A stretch of 64,000 nt of DNA, taken from contig NZ_JADIJE010000011.1 in assembly GCF_015278315.1 (NCBI RefSeq), forward strand, positions 112,929 to 176,928, in the 5' to 3' direction. Positions 50,863 through 58,785 of this stretch are shown here, piece by piece (positions within the stretch are counted from its first letter, which is position 1; the number at the start of each line of letters is the position of its first letter). Under the pieces are notes generated by a model that worked only from the letters and a program-made list of their open reading frames with translations, did not search any database and had not been told where the DNA came from. Made by a program: the position numbers and the translations under genes. Source of the DNA: Microbacterium ureisolvens (GTDB lineage Bacteria > Actinomycetota > Actinomycetes > Actinomycetales > Microbacteriaceae).

Positions 50863-53807
50863 GAGATGCTCACCCCCTGGCCGGAGCCCTGCCCCTGACT
50901 CTCTCGAAGGGCCTGCGCCTGGCGGTCGACCTCGGCGCCGAGGCTGCGCAGCACGTCGAGCACGAGTCCGATGACGACGAGGTACACGCCGACGTCGAAC
51001 AGCGTCGAGGTGACGAACTCGACGTGGCCGAGGACGGGCAGGGTCGCCTCGAAGTACGTGCTCGTCAGCGGGGCGGCGCCGAAGAACAGCGGCACGATCG
51101 CACAGGCGACGGCGATGGCCATGCCGGTGCCGAGCAGGCGGCCGGCGTCGGTGGGAGCGGCGGCGCCGAGCTCGTAGCGGCCGCCGGCGACATAGCGCAT
51201 CACCAGCGCCATGCCGGCCACGAGCCCGCCCGCGAAACCGCCGCCGGGCAGGTTATGGCCGGCGAACAGCAGGTACAGCGACACGATGATGATCGTGTGG
51301 AACAGGATCCGCACGATCACCTCGAGCATGATCGAGCGGTTCTCCGGCCGGACGCGCTGGCCGCCGACGAGCCACGCCATGCGGCCGCCGTCGGCACCGC
51401 GCGGCTTGACGCCCTCGGCCGTCTCGACGAGGGGTCGCCGTGTGCGCACGGCCGCCGAGGGCAGCGGGGCGATCGAACGGGAGAGCGTGTCGGCGCGATG
51501 GGTGACGAAGACGAGGGATGCCACGCCCGTCGCCGCGAGGATCAGCACCGAGAGCTCGCCCATCGTGTCCCAGCCGCGCAGGTCCACCAGGGCCACGTTG
51601 ACGACGTTCTTGCCGTGCCCCAGCTGATAGGCGAGGTCGGGGAACGCGTCGGAGATCGGCTCCTCGACCCGCGCGCTGGTGGCCACGATCGCGACGAGCG
51701 CCATGGTGATGCCGACGGCGGCGCCGAGTACCGCGCGCGCCACCGGCCACACCGACGCGTTGTGCTCGCCCATGCGCGAGGGGATCCGCCGCAGCACGAG
51801 GGCGAAGGCCACGAGAGTCACGGTCTCGACGAGGATCTGCGTGAGTGCGAGGTCGGGGGCGCCGCTGGTGGCGAAGAGCAGCACCATGCCGAGGCCCGTC
51901 GCCGACACGAGCACGACCCCGGTGTAGCGCTTGCGCGCCCGGATCGCGATGAGGCCGGCGGCGATCATGATCGGCGCGACGAACAGCTGCGTGGGGGTCT
52001 GGTAGGCGTCGAGCTTGGCGACCCAGTCGTCGCTCGCGATGAGCGCCGTCGCCTCGGCGGCCACGAACACCACGAAGATCGTGCCGACGTACACCGGCAG
52101 CGACCCGCGCTGGGTGAGGCTCGTCGTCAGCACCGACAGGCGCGCCACGACGCGGAGCGTGCCGTTGTACGCCTCGGCCGCGGTGAAGGGCAGCAGGCGC
52201 CGCGCCGGCCGCCATCCGCGCGTCAGCCAGAAGACGAATGCACCGACGACGATGGTCGCGAGCGAGATCCACAGCGCCGGCACGAAGCCGTGCCAGAGCG
52301 CCAGGTGCGCGGGGTGCTCGGCGGGCGTGACGCCGGGGGTCGCCAGTGGCGCCTGGTCGGCGTACGGCGTGAAGACCTTGTCGAGCCACGGCGTGGCGAA
52401 CCCGGCGATCACGGTGAGCGAGGCCAGCACGATCGGGGCGACGAGGAACCCTAGCGGAGGATCGGGCCATTCCGTTTCGGGAATACGGTCACCCGCGGCG
52501 TCGCGCTTCGTCCAGAACGCCCCCCAGAGGAAGCGGATGCCGTAGCCCGCGGTGAGCACCGAGCCCAGCACGATCCCCGCCAGCGCCACGATCCCCCACA
52601 CCGCGCCGCCCTCGGCCTCGTGCAGCAGCGCCGTGAGGACGCCTTCCTTGGCCACGAAGCCGATCGTCGGGATGATGCCGACCATCGATGCGACCGCGAT
52701 CGCGGAGAACGTCGCCAACAGCGGCGCCTGCCGGCCGACGCCCGACAGCTCCGTCAGGTCGCGTGTCGACAGCTGGCGGTCGATGACGCCGACCACGAGG
52801 AACAGCGCGGACTTGAAGAGCGCGTGGCTGAGGAGCAGCGCGAGACCCGCCAGCCCGGCATCCCGCGTTCCGTAGCCGAGCACGACGGTCAGCATGCCGA
52901 GCTGGCTGACCGTGCCGAACGCGAGCACGCGCTTGAGGTCGGTCTCGCGCAGCGCCTGGAAGCCGCCCAGCAGCATCGTGAACACACCGAGCGCCACGAC
53001 GATCGGCCGCCAGGTCGGCGCGATCGCGAAGACGGGAGCCAGGCGCGCGATGAGGTAGATGCCGGCCTTCACCATCGCCGCGGCGTGGAGGTAGGCGCTC
53101 ACCGGAGTCGGCGCCGCCATGGCGCCCGGGAGCCAGAAGTGGAAGGGGAAGATCGCGGACTTGCTGAGTGCTCCGACGAGGATCAGCACGAGCGCCACGT
53201 CGACGACGGTGCCCGTGGGCGCCTCGGCGAGGATCGTCGAGATGCTGGAGGCGCCGGCGTCGACGACCAGCAGCACGACCCCGATCAGCATCACCAGGCC
53301 GCCGAGCGTCGTCACCAGGAGCGCCTGCAGGGCCGCACGACGGCTGGCCGCGCGCTTGTTGTAGTAGCCGATGAGGAGGTACGACAGCACGCTCGTGACC
53401 TCCCAGAACATCACGAGCACGACGAGGTCGTCGGTGAGCACCAGGCCGTACATCGCGCCGGCGAACGCGAGCAGCACGGCCGCGAACTGTCCGAGATTGT
53501 CTTTCTTGCCGCGGAAGTACCAGCGGCAGTAGATCATCACGAGCGCGCCGACGCCCGTCACGACGAGCGTCATGAGCCACGCGAGGGTGTCCATCCGCAT
53601 CGAGAGGTCGATGCCGAGGGGCGGGATCCAGGCGTATGACTCGAACGGAATGTCGCCGGAGAGCACCGCCGGGGTCAGCACGGCCGCGTGGACGAAGCCG
53701 GCGATCGGCAGGACCGCGGCGACGTAGAACGCGCCAGGGCCGATGCGGGCGACGAGCCACGGCAGGAGGACCGGCAGAACTGCGAACGCGCCGAGGACGA
53801 GGAGCAT
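50859..53807 (-). CDS. mrpA: Mrp antiporter subunit A fused to B
   Basis: A 982-residue first subunit. The N-terminal 500 residues are NuoL-like (MFWEVTSVLSYLLIGYYNKRAASRRAALQALLVTT; SKSAIFPFHFWLPGAMAAPTPVSAYLHAAAMVKAGIYLIARL; HALFKSALFLVVGVIDRQ), followed by the MrpA-specific region with GAPDLALTQILVETVTLVAFALVLRR. From about residue 840 an MrpB domain is fused (RSIMLEVIVRILFHTIIIVSLYLLFAGHNLPGGGFAGGLVAGMALV), replacing a separate mrpB. The complex exchanges Na+ or K+ for H+ and supports pH and salt tolerance. ATG 53807 has GAGGAGG 5 nt upstream. Confidence 0.96.
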   Translation of the reverse strand: MLLVLGAFAVLPVLLPWLVARIGPGAFYVAAVLPIAGFVHAAVLTPAVLSGDIPFESYAWIPPLGIDLSMRMDTLAWLMTLVVTGVGALVMIYCRWYFRGKKDNLGQFAAVLLAFAGAMYGLVLTDDLVVLVMFWEVTSVLSYLLIGYYNKRAASRRAALQALLVTTLGGLVMLIGVVLLVVDAGASSISTILAEAPTGTVVDVALVLILVGALSKSAIFPFHFWLPGAMAAPTPVSAYLHAAAMVKAGIYLIARLAPVFAIAPTWRPIVVALGVFTMLLGGFQALRETDLKRVLAFGTVSQLGMLTVVLGYGTRDAGLAGLALLLSHALFKSALFLVVGVIDRQLSTRDLTELSGVGRQAPLLATFSAIAVASMVGIIPTIGFVAKEGVLTALLHEAEGGAVWGIVALAGIVLGSVLTAGYGIRFLWGAFWTKRDAAGDRIPETEWPDPPLGFLVAPIVLASLTVIAGFATPWLDKVFTPYADQAPLATPGVTPAEHPAHLALWHGFVPALWISLATIVVGAFVFWLTRGWRPARRLLPFTAAEAYNGTLRVVARLSVLTTSLTQRGSLPVYVGTIFVVFVAAEATALIASDDWVAKLDAYQTPTQLFVAPIMIAAGLIAIRARKRYTGVVLVSATGLGMVLLFATSGAPDLALTQILVETVTLVAFALVLRRIPSRMGEHNASVWPVARAVLGAAVGITMALVAIVATSARVEEPISDAFPDLAYQLGHGKNVVNVALVDLRGWDTMGELSVLILAATGVASLVFVTHRADTLSRSIAPLPSAAVRTRRPLVETAEGVKPRGADGGRMAWLVGGQRVRPENRSIMLEVIVRILFHTIIIVSLYLLFAGHNLPGGGFAGGLVAGMALVMRYVAGGRYELGAAAPTDAGRLLGTGMAIAVACAIVPLFFGAAPLTSTYFEATLPVLGHVEFVTSTLFDVGVYLVVIGLVLDVLRSLGAEVDRQAQALRESQGQGSGQGVSIS

Positions 53808-53884
53808 TCGGGCCTCCTCGTGGTCGTCGGTCGGCGCACGTCGTCGGAGGACAGCGCAGAGCCAAGGCGATCGGGGTGTCCGGT

Positions 53885-53897
53885 CCATCCTATCGGG
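53885..53897 (-). promoter_or_regulatory. -10 region of the Mrp operon
   Basis: The minus-strand 13-mer CCCGATAGGATGG, with TAGGAT as -10, is identical to the one before purA (495-507). It predicts a leader of about 70 nt for mrpA. Confidence 0.5.
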
Positions 53898-53955
53898 CGC
53901 AACGGCTGCTCCTGCCCGAAACGGCATACGCGGGCTCGCGTGGGAGAGTGAGGGG

Positions 53956-55521
53956 GTGGCCGAACAGAGCCCGTGGAGGGTCGTCGGAGAGTCCGGGTTG
54001 CCGCGCTGGGCCCGCGAGCTGCTCGGCGCGCTGACGGCGATCGCCATCGGAATCGCGACGGCCGCCGCAGTGGCGTCCTCGCCGCGATCGGAGCTGCTGT
54101 TCCGCGACGCCGACTCACTCGTCACGACGCTCATCGTCCGGTCTCTGGGGCTCGGGCAGCCGCAGGACTGGGCGCTGTCGTCGGTGCTGTTCCTCCCCGA
54201 GACCGCGGTGCTCGCGGTGCTGAGTCTGCTCGGCCTCGGCATCGGCGGCACGCTCGCCCTCGCGGGAGTGGTGAACGTCGTGGCGCTGTACGGCGCACTG
54301 CGAGTGTCGGCCGGTTCGCCGGGTCATGCACGCGCACCGATCGCCGGCGCGCTTTTCGCGCTCGGGGGATTCGCGGTGCTCGCCGCGACCGAGCGGTCTC
54401 CCTCGCGCGACGCTCTCGAGCTCGCATCGCTGCTGACCACGACCACCTACTACAGCGCCACGGTCGTCGGCGCGGTGCTGGCCGTCGGCCTCGCGCGGCG
54501 CGGGCTCGACCGCACGCGTCCTGTTGCGCCCTGGCCGGCGGTGGTGGGACTCGGTCTGGTGGCCGCGGCATCCGTCCTCACCAACCCGCTGTTCGCCGTG
54601 TGGGCGACGGTGCCGATCGGACTCGTGCTGGCGGTGATCGCCGTGAGACGGCGAGCGGCGCTCTGGCTGCTCGCCGGACTCGTCGCGGGCTCGCTCCTGG
54701 GCTTCGCGGGACGGATGCCGCTCAGCCACCTCATCGCGAACACCGGCGCGGGCTACTTCGACCCGTCGCAGGCGCCCGCGTCGGTCGAGTACTACGGGGC
54801 GCTCCTCGCCGAGCGATGGAGCGCGCCGTGGGGCGCGGCATCCGTCATCGCCGTCGTGGTGCTGTGGGGCTGGAGCGTCGCGGCATCCGTCCTTCTCGCC
54901 CGCCGCCGCGAGCTCGGTGCGACGCTCGTCGCGGCGTGCGGCTGGGTGATGCCGCTCCTCGTGGTGGTCGGAGCCCTCGTAGCGGGCACGCACGCGGCCC
55001 GCTACCTGCAGCCTGCGGTGTTCGCGCCGCTGCTCGGGCTCGTGGTGCTTCCCATGCTCGTGGCCCGGCCGCGGCCGGCCGCCGGGCGCGTCGCCGGCCC
55101 CGTGCTCGCGGTGGGAGCGACGGCGGCGGCGCTCGCACTCGCGCTGGGGATCGGGATGCCGCGGCTCGCGGCCGCCGCGCACACGCCGGACGCAGACCGG
55201 GAGTGCGTCGTCGACTGGGTCGAGCAGTCGGGGCGCACCGGCGCCGGACAGTTCTGGACGGTGCGGCTGCCGAAGACGCACCTGGACGACCCGCGCGCTC
55301 TCGTGCAGGTGGACCACCGGCTGCGCGGCTATGCGTGGCTCGTGAATCGCGACGACTTCGCGGTCGGCGAGGTGTCGTTCCTCGTGCTCGACGGGCAGTC
55401 CGCCGCGTTCGACCTGCCGGGAGATGCGTCAGTCGAGGATGCCGAGCTCATCGCCTGCGGCCGCTACACGATCGCGGACTTCGGCTCGCAGACGTTGCCG
55501 ATCGGACCCCTGCGGTCGTGA
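53956..55521 (+). CDS. Polytopic membrane protein, possible GT-C-type glycosyltransferase
   Basis: A 521-residue protein with about eleven spans and an extracytoplasmic C-terminal domain of about 100 residues. The first outside loop reads LLFRDADSLVTTLIVRSL; an acidic Asp-x-Asp pair after span 1 is the catalytic mark of GT-C glycosyltransferases that use lipid-linked sugars. Otherwise I do not recognise the family. The GTG at 53956 (GVAEQSPW) was chosen because an upstream extension would cross the divergent mrpA promoter. It is convergent with the LacI gene, 15 bp apart. Confidence 0.6.
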   Translation: MAEQSPWRVVGESGLPRWARELLGALTAIAIGIATAAAVASSPRSELLFRDADSLVTTLIVRSLGLGQPQDWALSSVLFLPETAVLAVLSLLGLGIGGTLALAGVVNVVALYGALRVSAGSPGHARAPIAGALFALGGFAVLAATERSPSRDALELASLLTTTTYYSATVVGAVLAVGLARRGLDRTRPVAPWPAVVGLGLVAAASVLTNPLFAVWATVPIGLVLAVIAVRRRAALWLLAGLVAGSLLGFAGRMPLSHLIANTGAGYFDPSQAPASVEYYGALLAERWSAPWGAASVIAVVVLWGWSVAASVLLARRRELGATLVAACGWVMPLLVVVGALVAGTHAARYLQPAVFAPLLGLVVLPMLVARPRPAAGRVAGPVLAVGATAAALALALGIGMPRLAAAAHTPDADRECVVDWVEQSGRTGAGQFWTVRLPKTHLDDPRALVQVDHRLRGYAWLVNRDDFAVGEVSFLVLDGQSAAFDLPGDASVEDAELIACGRYTIADFGSQTLPIGPLRS

Positions 55522-55536
55522 CCGGAGGGGGCGGGG

Positions 55537-56604
55537 TCAGGCCTCGGCCGGCGCCGGACCCGTCGTGTTGCCCTCGCGGAAGGTGCAGGTGAAGCGGATC
55601 GAGGCGGCGGGTGCGCCCTCGAGCATCGCCGCGACGGCGGCACCGGCGGCGCGCCCCTTGTCGGTGGCCGGCTGCACCAGCGTGGTGAGCTCGTAGGGCG
55701 CGAGGCCGTCCACCACGATGCCGTCGAAGCCGGTGACGCTGACGTCGTCGGGCACTCGCAGACCTGCCTCCTCGGCGGCGCGGATCACCCCCGCGGCGAG
55801 CAGATCGCTCTGAGCGATGACGGCGGTCGGCCGCCGCTCGGGGTCGGCGAAGATCTCGCGACCGGCGAGGAAGCCCTCGTCGATGAAGCTGCCGGCGGCG
55901 GCGAAGGTGGCGGCATCGGGGAAGACGTCGAGCGCTCCGGCCAGGCGTTCGCGCGTCACGTCGACGGCGATCGCGGTGTCATCGTGCACCCAGCCGCGCT
56001 GCCAGCCCGCACGCGCCGGCAGGGCGACGACGGCGACGCGGCGGTGGCCGAGCGCGCGCAGGTGGCTCGCGGCCTGGCGCTGGGCCTCGCGGTTGTCCAG
56101 TCCGATGCGCGGCACGTCACCACCGGCATCGCCCTCGATGACGACCACCGGGATGCCGCGGGCCTTGACGGTCTCGAGCGACTCGCGCAGGAGGCCGCTG
56201 CAGCCGATGAGCACGGCGGCGTCCAGCGGTGCGGTGGTGAGGGAGGGCCCGCTGCCGGTCGGCTCGTGATCGCGCAGCAGCAGGAGCCCGGCACCGAGGG
56301 GCGTGACGGCGTCGGCGAGACCGTCCATCATCAGGGTCTTCACCGGATCGAGGAAGGCGGTGCCGAGGTGCTCCTCGAACACGACGCCCACGATCCCCGA
56401 GCGGCCGCGCCGCAGCGACGCAGCGCGTGGGTCGGGACCGGTGTATCCGAGGGCGGCCGCCGCGTCGAGCACCCGTCGGCGGGTCGCGTCGGAGACGGGG
56501 GTCTTGCCACTGAAGACGACCGACGCCGTCGACGGAGAGACGCCGGCCTCGCGGGCGACGTCCGAGATCGTGGCGCGGCGGGCGCCGGTGTCGTGACGGC
56601 TCAT
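55537..56604 (-). CDS. LacI family transcriptional regulator
   Basis: A 355-residue repressor: LacI helix-turn-helix with hinge at residues about 10-65 (ATISDVAREAGVSPSTASVVFSGKTPVSDATRRRVLDAAAALGYTG) and a periplasmic-binding-like effector domain ending PYELTTLVQPATDKGRAAG. Two palindromes CGAATCGATTCG between this gene and the divergent MFS gene, with the central CG typical of LacI sites, are its probable operators; one overlaps its own -35 area. The effector is probably a sugar or related compound carried by the MFS transporter. Confidence 0.94.
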   Translation of the reverse strand: MSRHDTGARRATISDVAREAGVSPSTASVVFSGKTPVSDATRRRVLDAAAALGYTGPDPRAASLRRGRSGIVGVVFEEHLGTAFLDPVKTLMMDGLADAVTPLGAGLLLLRDHEPTGSGPSLTTAPLDAAVLIGCSGLLRESLETVKARGIPVVVIEGDAGGDVPRIGLDNREAQRQAASHLRALGHRRVAVVALPARAGWQRGWVHDDTAIAVDVTRERLAGALDVFPDAATFAAAGSFIDEGFLAGREIFADPERRPTAVIAQSDLLAAGVIRAAEEAGLRVPDDVSVTGFDGIVVDGLAPYELTTLVQPATDKGRAAGAAVAAMLEGAPAASIRFTCTFREGNTTGPAPAEA

Positions 56605-56648
56605 GTCGTGGGCTGTGCTCGTTTCGTGACGACTCTGGTCGTGAGCCG

Positions 56649-56654
56649 ATCGTA
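56649..56654 (-). promoter_or_regulatory. -10 box of the lacI-type gene
   Basis: TACGAT on the minus strand, about 45 nt upstream of the regulator start, with its -35 region falling in operator O1. Confidence 0.45.
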
Positions 56655-56674
56655 GCCCGTCGCGGAATCGGTGG

Positions 56675-56688
56675 TCGAATCGATTCGA
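56675..56688. promoter_or_regulatory. LacI-family operator O1
   Basis: TCGAATCGATTCGA, a perfect 14-bp palindrome with central CG, near the -35 of the regulator gene. Confidence 0.85.
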
Positions 56689-56694
56689 GCATCT

Positions 56695-56708
56695 CCGAAT
56701 CGATTCGG
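56695..56708. promoter_or_regulatory. LacI-family operator O2
   Basis: CCGAATCGATTCGG, a perfect 14-bp palindrome ending one base before the MFS -10 box. Its centre lies 20 bp from that of O1, on nearly the same face of the helix. Confidence 0.85.
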
Positions 56709-56714
56709 TACCAT
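56709..56714 (+). promoter_or_regulatory. -10 box of the MFS gene (leaderless)
   Basis: TACCAT followed by 6 nt (GTGCGG) and ATG at 56721, directly abutting operator O2. Confidence 0.6.
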
Positions 56715-56720
56715 GTGCGG

Positions 56721-57974
56721 ATGGATACCGCGCTCACCCGGAAGCAGCTGGTCGCCTGGCGCACCGCGATCTTCGCGATCTTCTTCGTCACGGGCCTGGG
56801 CTTCGCCTCGTGGGCGTCGCGGCTGCCCGCGGTCAAGAACGACCTCGGCATCAACGACCTGCAGATCGGCATCCTGCTGTTCGTCTCGGGCGCGGCCTCG
56901 ATCGTCGGGCTCTCGCTCGCGAACGTCATCGTCGTGCGATGGGGCGCCCGGCGGGGCATGGTCGCCACGATCATCACGTTCTCGGTGGGCGTCCTGGTGG
57001 TCGGGCTGGGCGTGCAGCTCCTGGAGTCGTACGCGGTGACCGCCGTCGGCCTCGGGCTCATGGGCATCGGCATGGCGGCCACCGACGTGATGATGAACGT
57101 CGAGGCGGCCGCGGTCGAGCAGGCCTTCGAGCGCACGCTCATGCCGCTGTTCCACGCGTTCTTCAGCATCGGCACCGTCGTCGGGGCCGGCATCGGGGTC
57201 GCCATGGCGGCCTGGCAGATCGGCGTCTTCTGGCATCTCGGTGCGATCGGCGTGCTCGTGCTCGCCGCCGGCCTGCTGGCGCTGCGGCTCGTGCCCTCGC
57301 GCGAGATCGTGCACGACGACCCCGCCACCACGACCAGCCGGCGCCAGCGCGTCGCGGAGGCGCTGGCGGTGTGGCGCGACCCGCGCACGTACGCCATCGG
57401 CGCGATCATGCTCGGCATGGCGTTCGCCGAAGGCAGCGCCAACGACTGGCTCACGATCGCGATGGTCGACGGCCACGCCCAGACCGAGGCCGTCGGCGCC
57501 GTCGCCCTCACGGTGTTCTCGGTCGCGATGACGGTGTTCCGCATCCTCGGCGGACCGCTCGTGGACCGCATCGGCCGCGTCTGGACGCTCCGGATCCTGG
57601 CCGCCGCGGCGGCGGTCGGTCTGGTGCTGTTCATCCTCGCGCCGTCGCTGCCCATCGCCTTCATCGGCGTCGCGCTGTGGGGCGCGGGCGCGTCGCTGGG
57701 CTTCCCCCTGGGCATGTCGGCAGCTGCCGACGATCCCGCCAAGGCCGCGGCATCCGTCTCGGCCGCCGCCACGATCGGCTACCTCGCGTTCCTCTGCGGC
57801 CCGCCGATCCTCGGCTGGATCAGCCACCAGATCGGGATCCTCCCGACGCTCTGGATCATCGTCGGCCTCATCGTGATGTCGGGGCTGGCCTCCGGCGCGG
57901 CCAAGCCCATCGCCGGCTCGCAGGTGGGCGTCGGCCACCCGCACCGCGAGCGCACCACCGGCTCGGCGGGCTGA
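56721..57974 (+). CDS. MFS transporter (YbjJ/FucP-like)
   Basis: A 417-residue transporter with twelve predicted spans. FVTGLGFASWASRLPAVKNDLGINDLQIGILLFVSGAASIVGL and the loop-2-like motif VVRWGARRGMVATI, later MPLFHAFFSIGTVVGAGIGVAMA and PLVDRIGRVWTLR, fit the YbjJ-like sugar branch. Regulation by the divergent LacI protein suggests a sugar or sugar-derived substrate. The ATG at 56721 is preferred to GTG 56715 because it lies 6 nt after TACCAT. Confidence 0.9.
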   Translation: MDTALTRKQLVAWRTAIFAIFFVTGLGFASWASRLPAVKNDLGINDLQIGILLFVSGAASIVGLSLANVIVVRWGARRGMVATIITFSVGVLVVGLGVQLLESYAVTAVGLGLMGIGMAATDVMMNVEAAAVEQAFERTLMPLFHAFFSIGTVVGAGIGVAMAAWQIGVFWHLGAIGVLVLAAGLLALRLVPSREIVHDDPATTTSRRQRVAEALAVWRDPRTYAIGAIMLGMAFAEGSANDWLTIAMVDGHAQTEAVGAVALTVFSVAMTVFRILGGPLVDRIGRVWTLRILAAAAAVGLVLFILAPSLPIAFIGVALWGAGASLGFPLGMSAAADDPAKAAASVSAAATIGYLAFLCGPPILGWISHQIGILPTLWIIVGLIVMSGLASGAAKPIAGSQVGVGHPHRERTTGSAG

Positions 57975-57982
57975 GTCGGGGC

Positions 57983-57988
57983 TAGGCT
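57983..57988 (+). promoter_or_regulatory. -10 box of nucS (leaderless)
   Basis: TAGGCT followed by 6 nt (CTTCGG) and the GTG start at 57995; the promoter overlaps the short gap after the MFS gene. Confidence 0.6.
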
Positions 57989-57994
57989 CTTCGG

Positions 57995-58690
57995 GTGCGT
58001 CTCGTCATCGCCCGCTGCTCCGTCGACTACTCCGGGCGGCTCAACGCCCACCTGCCGCTGGCGACCCGGCTGCTGGTGCACAAGGGCGACGGGTCGCTGC
58101 TGGTGCACTCCGACGGGGGCTCGTACAAGCCGCTCAACTGGATGAGCCCGCCGTGCCGCCTCGATGTCGAGCTCCCCGACGACGAGTCCGCGGCCGCGGG
58201 CGTGCTCGAGCACTGGCGCGTGACGCACGCGAAGACGGGCGACGCGCTGCTCGTGCGCATCTACGAGGTGCTGCACGACACCTCGCACGAGCTCGGCATC
58301 GACCCGGGTCTGCAGAAGGACGGCGTCGAGGCCGACCTGCAGCGCCTCCTCGCCGAACAGGTCGACGTCATCGGCGACGGGCTGACGCTGGTGCGCCGCG
58401 AGTACCCGACAGCGATCGGGCCCGTCGACCTGCTGCTGCGCGACCCCGCCGGGGGAACGATCGCCGTCGAGGTGAAGCGTCGCGGCGACATCGACGGCGT
58501 CGAGCAGCTCACCCGCTACCTCGACCTCCTCGCTCGCGACCCCCACCTCGCTCCGGTGACCGGCGTGTTCGCGGCCCAGGAGATCAAACCCCAGGCGAAG
58601 GTGCTCGCCGCGGACCGCGGCATCCGCTGCGTCACGCTCGACTACGAGGGCATGAAGGGCATCGAGTCCGGCGCACCGCGCCTGTTCTGA
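57995..58690 (+). CDS. nucS: Mismatch endonuclease NucS (EndoMS)
   Basis: NucS cuts both strands at certain mismatches and replaces MutS/MutL repair in most actinobacteria and many archaea. The 231-residue protein matches end to end: [32 protein letters not shown], and the nuclease core GPVDLLLRD...[21 protein letters not shown] with catalytic Asp145, Glu159 and Lys161. The C-terminal RLF is the sliding-clamp-binding end. GTG 57995 is the start, 6 nt after a TAGGCT box. Confidence 0.96.
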   Translation: MRLVIARCSVDYSGRLNAHLPLATRLLVHKGDGSLLVHSDGGSYKPLNWMSPPCRLDVELPDDESAAAGVLEHWRVTHAKTGDALLVRIYEVLHDTSHELGIDPGLQKDGVEADLQRLLAEQVDVIGDGLTLVRREYPTAIGPVDLLLRDPAGGTIAVEVKRRGDIDGVEQLTRYLDLLARDPHLAPVTGVFAAQEIKPQAKVLAADRGIRCVTLDYEGMKGIESGAPRLF

Positions 58691-58733
58691 CCCGTCGGCT
58701 CACCCGCGCGCGGGTCTTGTGTCGTGTCGCCGG

Positions 58734-58768
58734 GACAGTACATACTGTCGCGAAGACAGTTCTTCTGT
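58734..58768. promoter_or_regulatory. Two palindromic operator candidates before the GH106-like gene
   Basis: GACAGTA-CA-TACTGTC (58734-58749) is a perfect 16-bp palindrome overlapping a TTGTGT-N16-TACATA promoter candidate; ACAG-TTCTT-CTGT (58756-58768) follows. Both share ACAG/CTGT half-sites. The MarR regulator downstream of the glycosidase is a plausible binder. Confidence 0.55.
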
Positions 58769-58785
58769 AGAACGGATGCCGCGCA

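Noticed and set aside
53743..53955. Upstream extension of the GT-C-like protein by 71 codons
   Set aside because: It would overlap the start of mrpA and its promoter, and the added residues are not hydrophobic or conserved-looking.
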